DNA of 26,278 bases, from contig CAYUVK010000068.1 in the NCBI GenBank assembly GCA_964448105.1, forward strand, positions 1-26,278. Reading direction: 5' to 3'. This document shows positions 23,580-26,278 of this stretch, one piece after another. Below the pieces are notes generated by a model, which was not told the DNA's origin, searched no databases, and worked only from the letters and a program-made list of their open reading frames with translations. The stretch's first letter is position 1. Each line of letters opens with the position of its first letter. This stretch comes from CAVQBP01 sp964448105 (GTDB taxonomy: Bacteria > Bacteroidota > Ignavibacteria > Ignavibacteriales > Ignavibacteriaceae). Both the position numbers and the translations under genes were made by a program.

Positions 23580-25712
23580 TTACTTTAACGTTAATCCCAA
23601 TTCGTGAGCAAAGAACGTCATCGCTGCGGCAGTATTTCCAACACGCTGACTAAACGACGAAGTTACACCATGACCTTCATTCATCCTTGTTAATAATATA
23701 ATCGGATTTTCGGATTTATTTGCATTTTGTAGAGCCGCAGCAAATTTCCGTGATTGCCAAGAAGCAACTCGCGGATCATTAATGCCTGTTTCCAATAAAA
23801 CTGCTGGATAAACAGTATTAGGTTTGATATTATGGTAAGGTGAATAGGCATAGAGCCATTTAAAATCAGCATCTCTGGTAGAAGTACCATATTCACTTAT
23901 ATTATACTGCCCATTAGGGAATAATTCAGCGCGGAGCATATCATAAATTCCGACAAAACTGACAACTGCTTTAAATGCTTCCGGATGTTGTGTGAGTACT
24001 GCTCCCATCAACAATCCACCATTCGAACCTCCCATGATACCTAAATGTTGTGAATCAGTCCAGCTATTTTTTACCAGTGATTCGGCAGCAGCATACATAT
24101 CATCAAAAACATTTTGTTTTTTATCTAGCATACCTGCTTCATGCCATCCTTCCCCGAATTCACCTCCTCCACGGATATTTGCATAAGCAAATACTCCGCC
24201 GTTTTCAAGCCAGGCTAAATAAGATCCGATAAAATGTGGTCCCGTAGGAATTCCAAATCCACCATATCCATAAACGATAGTTGGACGTTTCCCGTTAGGC
24301 GTAACATTATTCATAGATAAAATGGTTACAGGGATTTTTGTGCCGTCTTTTGAAATTGCATCAATTACATTAAACTTTACATTTGAATAATCCGCTGCAG
24401 GTTTAACTTCAAAAACTGTTTTTATATCGCCGTTATCTGTGTTGTATTGAGCCCATGTATCGGGAATGATCCACCCGGAATAACTAATCATAGCCTGGTT
24501 AGTTTCTGATGATGATGCAATTGTTCTAATTCCGATTCCTGTTTTAGGCAGAATTACAGTTCTAAGCATTTTAGCCTGGTTATTATATTGATCTACCTTC
24601 CAATCCGGTCCTTTTACCTTAACCAGTAAAAATCCTCCTTTAACTACAGCAATTGAATTTAATGCCCAATCTTCTTCATTTACTAAAGCCGTTGATTTAC
24701 CATTAGGCATAATCAATAATAGTTTTCCACTTGGTGCATCTTCATAAGAAATGACAAGCAGATTATCTCCCTGCCAGGTGGCACCTGCATTTATTTCGGA
24801 AGCAACACGAACATTTGCACTTGTATCCAAAACCTGCTTCCATTCTTCCACTCCTTTTCTAACATAAACATAATCAGGATTTCCATCACCAAAATGAACA
24901 AACATTGCAGCCTGTTTTCCATCATCAGAAGGTATAAAAGTATACTCGGCAACTTTGGATAAATCCTTACCAAAAACTAACTTATCCTCCTTTTGAGGAT
25001 TATTAAGAATATGGTGAAAAAGAGCAGCATAAAATTGCGATTCGGATTCTGGAACTGTTCCCGGCATTGGCAACCTTACATACGTTAATCCTTTTTCATT
25101 TGTATCCCATACCATACCTGGTGGAGTTGCACCCCCGCCGGCTTTAGTTAAGGTGCCCGGCAAATCTTTACCGGTTTTAATATTTAATATATGAATTGTA
25201 GTTGCTTCATTTCCACCAACAGCAGTTCCATATGCCAGATATGTACCTCTTGGAGATGGCCAAAATCCGGTTATGGCAATGTTTTTTCCTTCTTTATTCG
25301 GATCAATTAATACATTTGTTTTTCCATCAGGCCAATTTTTATAAGCTATTAAAGATTGAGCCTGAGGAGGGGTAAGCTGCATAAAAAAGAGTTTACCGTT
25401 TATTAGTTTAGGAGAAAATTGTACCGCAGAAGTAGCTGCCAATTTTTTTATCCTTTTTTCAATTGATTTTTCCTCCGGGAAACTGGATAATATTTTGTCA
25501 GAATAAGCATTTTGTTCATTAATCCATTTTTTAACTTTTTGTGAAGTTCCTAATTCGAGCCATCGGTACGGATCAGCTACTGATATACCAAAATAATTAG
25601 TAACAACTGTATCTTTTGAAGTAATGGGAATATTAGCTTTTGATTTTTTACCGCAGCCAATTACCCAAAGAAATAAGAGGGGAACTAGAAGCAATTCCAA
25701 TATAATTTTCAT
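23580..25712 (-). CDS. Prolyl oligopeptidase family (S9) lipoprotein
   Basis: A 710-residue serine peptidase. It starts with a lipoprotein signal (hydrophobic 4-17, lipobox VIGC with Cys20). Residues 35-80 show the S9A N-terminal pattern DPYRWLE and KKWINEQNAYSDKIL, followed by a seven-bladed propeller (about 90-440) and the alpha/beta hydrolase domain (about 450-710). The catalytic triad is Ser563 (GGSNGGLL), Asp646 (TGINDPRV) and His681 (NEGHGV). The GYGGFGIP and ANIRGGGEFGEGWH segments are typical. It cleaves short proline-containing peptides after proline, here probably in the periplasm or at the envelope. AAGGAA lies six bases ahead of the ATG. Single gene on this strand after the RND permease; gap 85 bases. 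Confidence 0.94.
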   Translation of the reverse strand: MKIILELLLVPLLFLWVIGCGKKSKANIPITSKDTVVTNYFGISVADPYRWLELGTSQKVKKWINEQNAYSDKILSSFPEEKSIEKRIKKLAATSAVQFSPKLINGKLFFMQLTPPQAQSLIAYKNWPDGKTNVLIDPNKEGKNIAITGFWPSPRGTYLAYGTAVGGNEATTIHILNIKTGKDLPGTLTKAGGGATPPGMVWDTNEKGLTYVRLPMPGTVPESESQFYAALFHHILNNPQKEDKLVFGKDLSKVAEYTFIPSDDGKQAAMFVHFGDGNPDYVYVRKGVEEWKQVLDTSANVRVASEINAGATWQGDNLLVISYEDAPSGKLLLIMPNGKSTALVNEEDWALNSIAVVKGGFLLVKVKGPDWKVDQYNNQAKMLRTVILPKTGIGIRTIASSSETNQAMISYSGWIIPDTWAQYNTDNGDIKTVFEVKPAADYSNVKFNVIDAISKDGTKIPVTILSMNNVTPNGKRPTIVYGYGGFGIPTGPHFIGSYLAWLENGGVFAYANIRGGGEFGEGWHEAGMLDKKQNVFDDMYAAAESLVKNSWTDSQHLGIMGGSNGGLLMGAVLTQHPEAFKAVVSFVGIYDMLRAELFPNGQYNISEYGTSTRDADFKWLYAYSPYHNIKPNTVYPAVLLETGINDPRVASWQSRKFAAALQNANKSENPIILLTRMNEGHGVTSSFSQRVGNTAAAMTFFAHELGLTLK

Positions 25713-25797
25713 AGTGATTTCCTTGTTTTGAAATTTAAAAAAACGACAACTTTTTTGAAGTTCGTTTTATAGAAGGTAAATATAGGATATATATTAC

Positions 25798-26278
25798 CTA
25801 ATTTGAATCTTGTATTACATTTTCATCTTGCATCCCTTTTCTTTCCAATTCTTCTAATTTCTTCTTGCCATAAGCGATTCTGGTTATAGTTACAAATAAC
25901 ACAGGAACTATAAAGATGGCAAGCATTGTAGCAGCAAGCATCCCGCCTATAACTGTCCATCCAATAGTCTGCCTTGCCTGAGCACCAGCACCACTAGCAA
26001 AGATTAATGGGGATACACCAAAAATAAAAGCCATTGATGTCATTATAATGGGACGTAAACGGAGTTTTACTGCGTTTATGGTTGCAGCGAGTAAAGGCAT
26101 ACCGCTGTCTACCCTTGTTTTGGCAAATTCTACAATAAGTATTGCATTCTTTGCAGCAAGTCCAATTAATGCTACCAATCCGATCTGCGCATAAACATTA
26201 TTGCTGAGATGAGGCAAAAAAGTAAGGGCTATAATTGCACCGAATGCTGCAATCGGAACGGCAAATAATACTGCAAAT
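25798..26278 (-). CDS. RND efflux permease, C-terminal part (runs off window)
   Basis: The gene enters from the right edge; the frame is open to base 26277 and codes for FAVLFAVPIAAFGAIIALTF before LPHLSNN, so the TTG at 26217 is not the start. About 160 C-terminal residues are present: the last transmembrane segments of an AcrB/HAE1-type pump, with VYAQIGLVALIGLAAKNAIL, IVEFAKTRVDSGMPLLAA, RLRPIIMTSMAFIFGVSPL and GGMLAATMLAIFIVPVLFV, all standard family motifs. A proton-driven multidrug exporter of the inner membrane is the likely function. The charged C-terminal tail is ordinary. Partner adaptor and channel genes would lie outside the window. Confidence 0.93.
   Translation of the reverse strand, partial: FAVLFAVPIAAFGAIIALTFLPHLSNNVYAQIGLVALIGLAAKNAILIVEFAKTRVDSGMPLLAATINAVKLRLRPIIMTSMAFIFGVSPLIFASGAGAQARQTIGWTVIGGMLAATMLAIFIVPVLFVTITRIAYGKKKLEELERKGMQDENVIQDSN

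Overview
The window is AT-rich chromosomal DNA from a free-living Gram-negative bacterium of the Bacteroidota/Ignavibacteriota (formerly Chlorobi) group, most likely an Ignavibacteria-type organism. The main reasons are a secreted propeller protein ending in a type IX secretion (Por) sorting domain with the core NFPNPFNP, a second propeller protein of a kind common in that group, a TPR/DUF4292/EnvC-like envelope operon, several lipoproteins, frequent TTG starts, and promoter-like TAnnTTTG elements. No tRNA, rRNA, CRISPR array, intact transposase, phage gene or recognisable defence system was found.

Left part (1-7905, + strand): the 3' part of a propeller protein whose N-terminal region is lost or frameshifted; a CBS-less IMP dehydrogenase/GMP reductase family enzyme; 4-hydroxyphenylpyruvate dioxygenase; then a tightly overlapping operon of a TPR lipoprotein, a DUF4292-like lipoprotein and an EnvC-like coiled-coil protein with a degenerate LytM domain. 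The gaps around the dioxygenase hold three copies of a paired-palindrome repeat with 13-bp arms, an invariant 22-bp spacer and covarying arms.

Middle (7906-12060, + strand): a long non-coding stretch with a relic of a MITE-like inverted-repeat element, a large T9SS-exported beta-propeller protein, and a small CYTH-domain triphosphatase.

Right-middle (12121-20866, - strand): read in transcription order, nicotinate phosphoribosyltransferase, a TetR regulator, an HlyD/EmrA adaptor, an EmrB-type 14-helix MFS pump, a TolC-type outer-membrane channel, a second MFS exporter and a D-2-hydroxyacid dehydrogenase. TetR through TolC form a complete tripartite drug-efflux operon with a candidate operator in front of tetR.

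Right end (21179-26278): an SDR-family epimerase/reductase and a secreted GH27 alpha-galactosidase on the + strand, converging through a hairpin terminator on a lipoprotein prolyl oligopeptidase on the - strand; then the C-terminal end of an RND efflux permease that runs off the window. The genes are mostly ordinary housekeeping, envelope and export functions. The most unusual material is in the intergenic repeats rather than in a new protein system.
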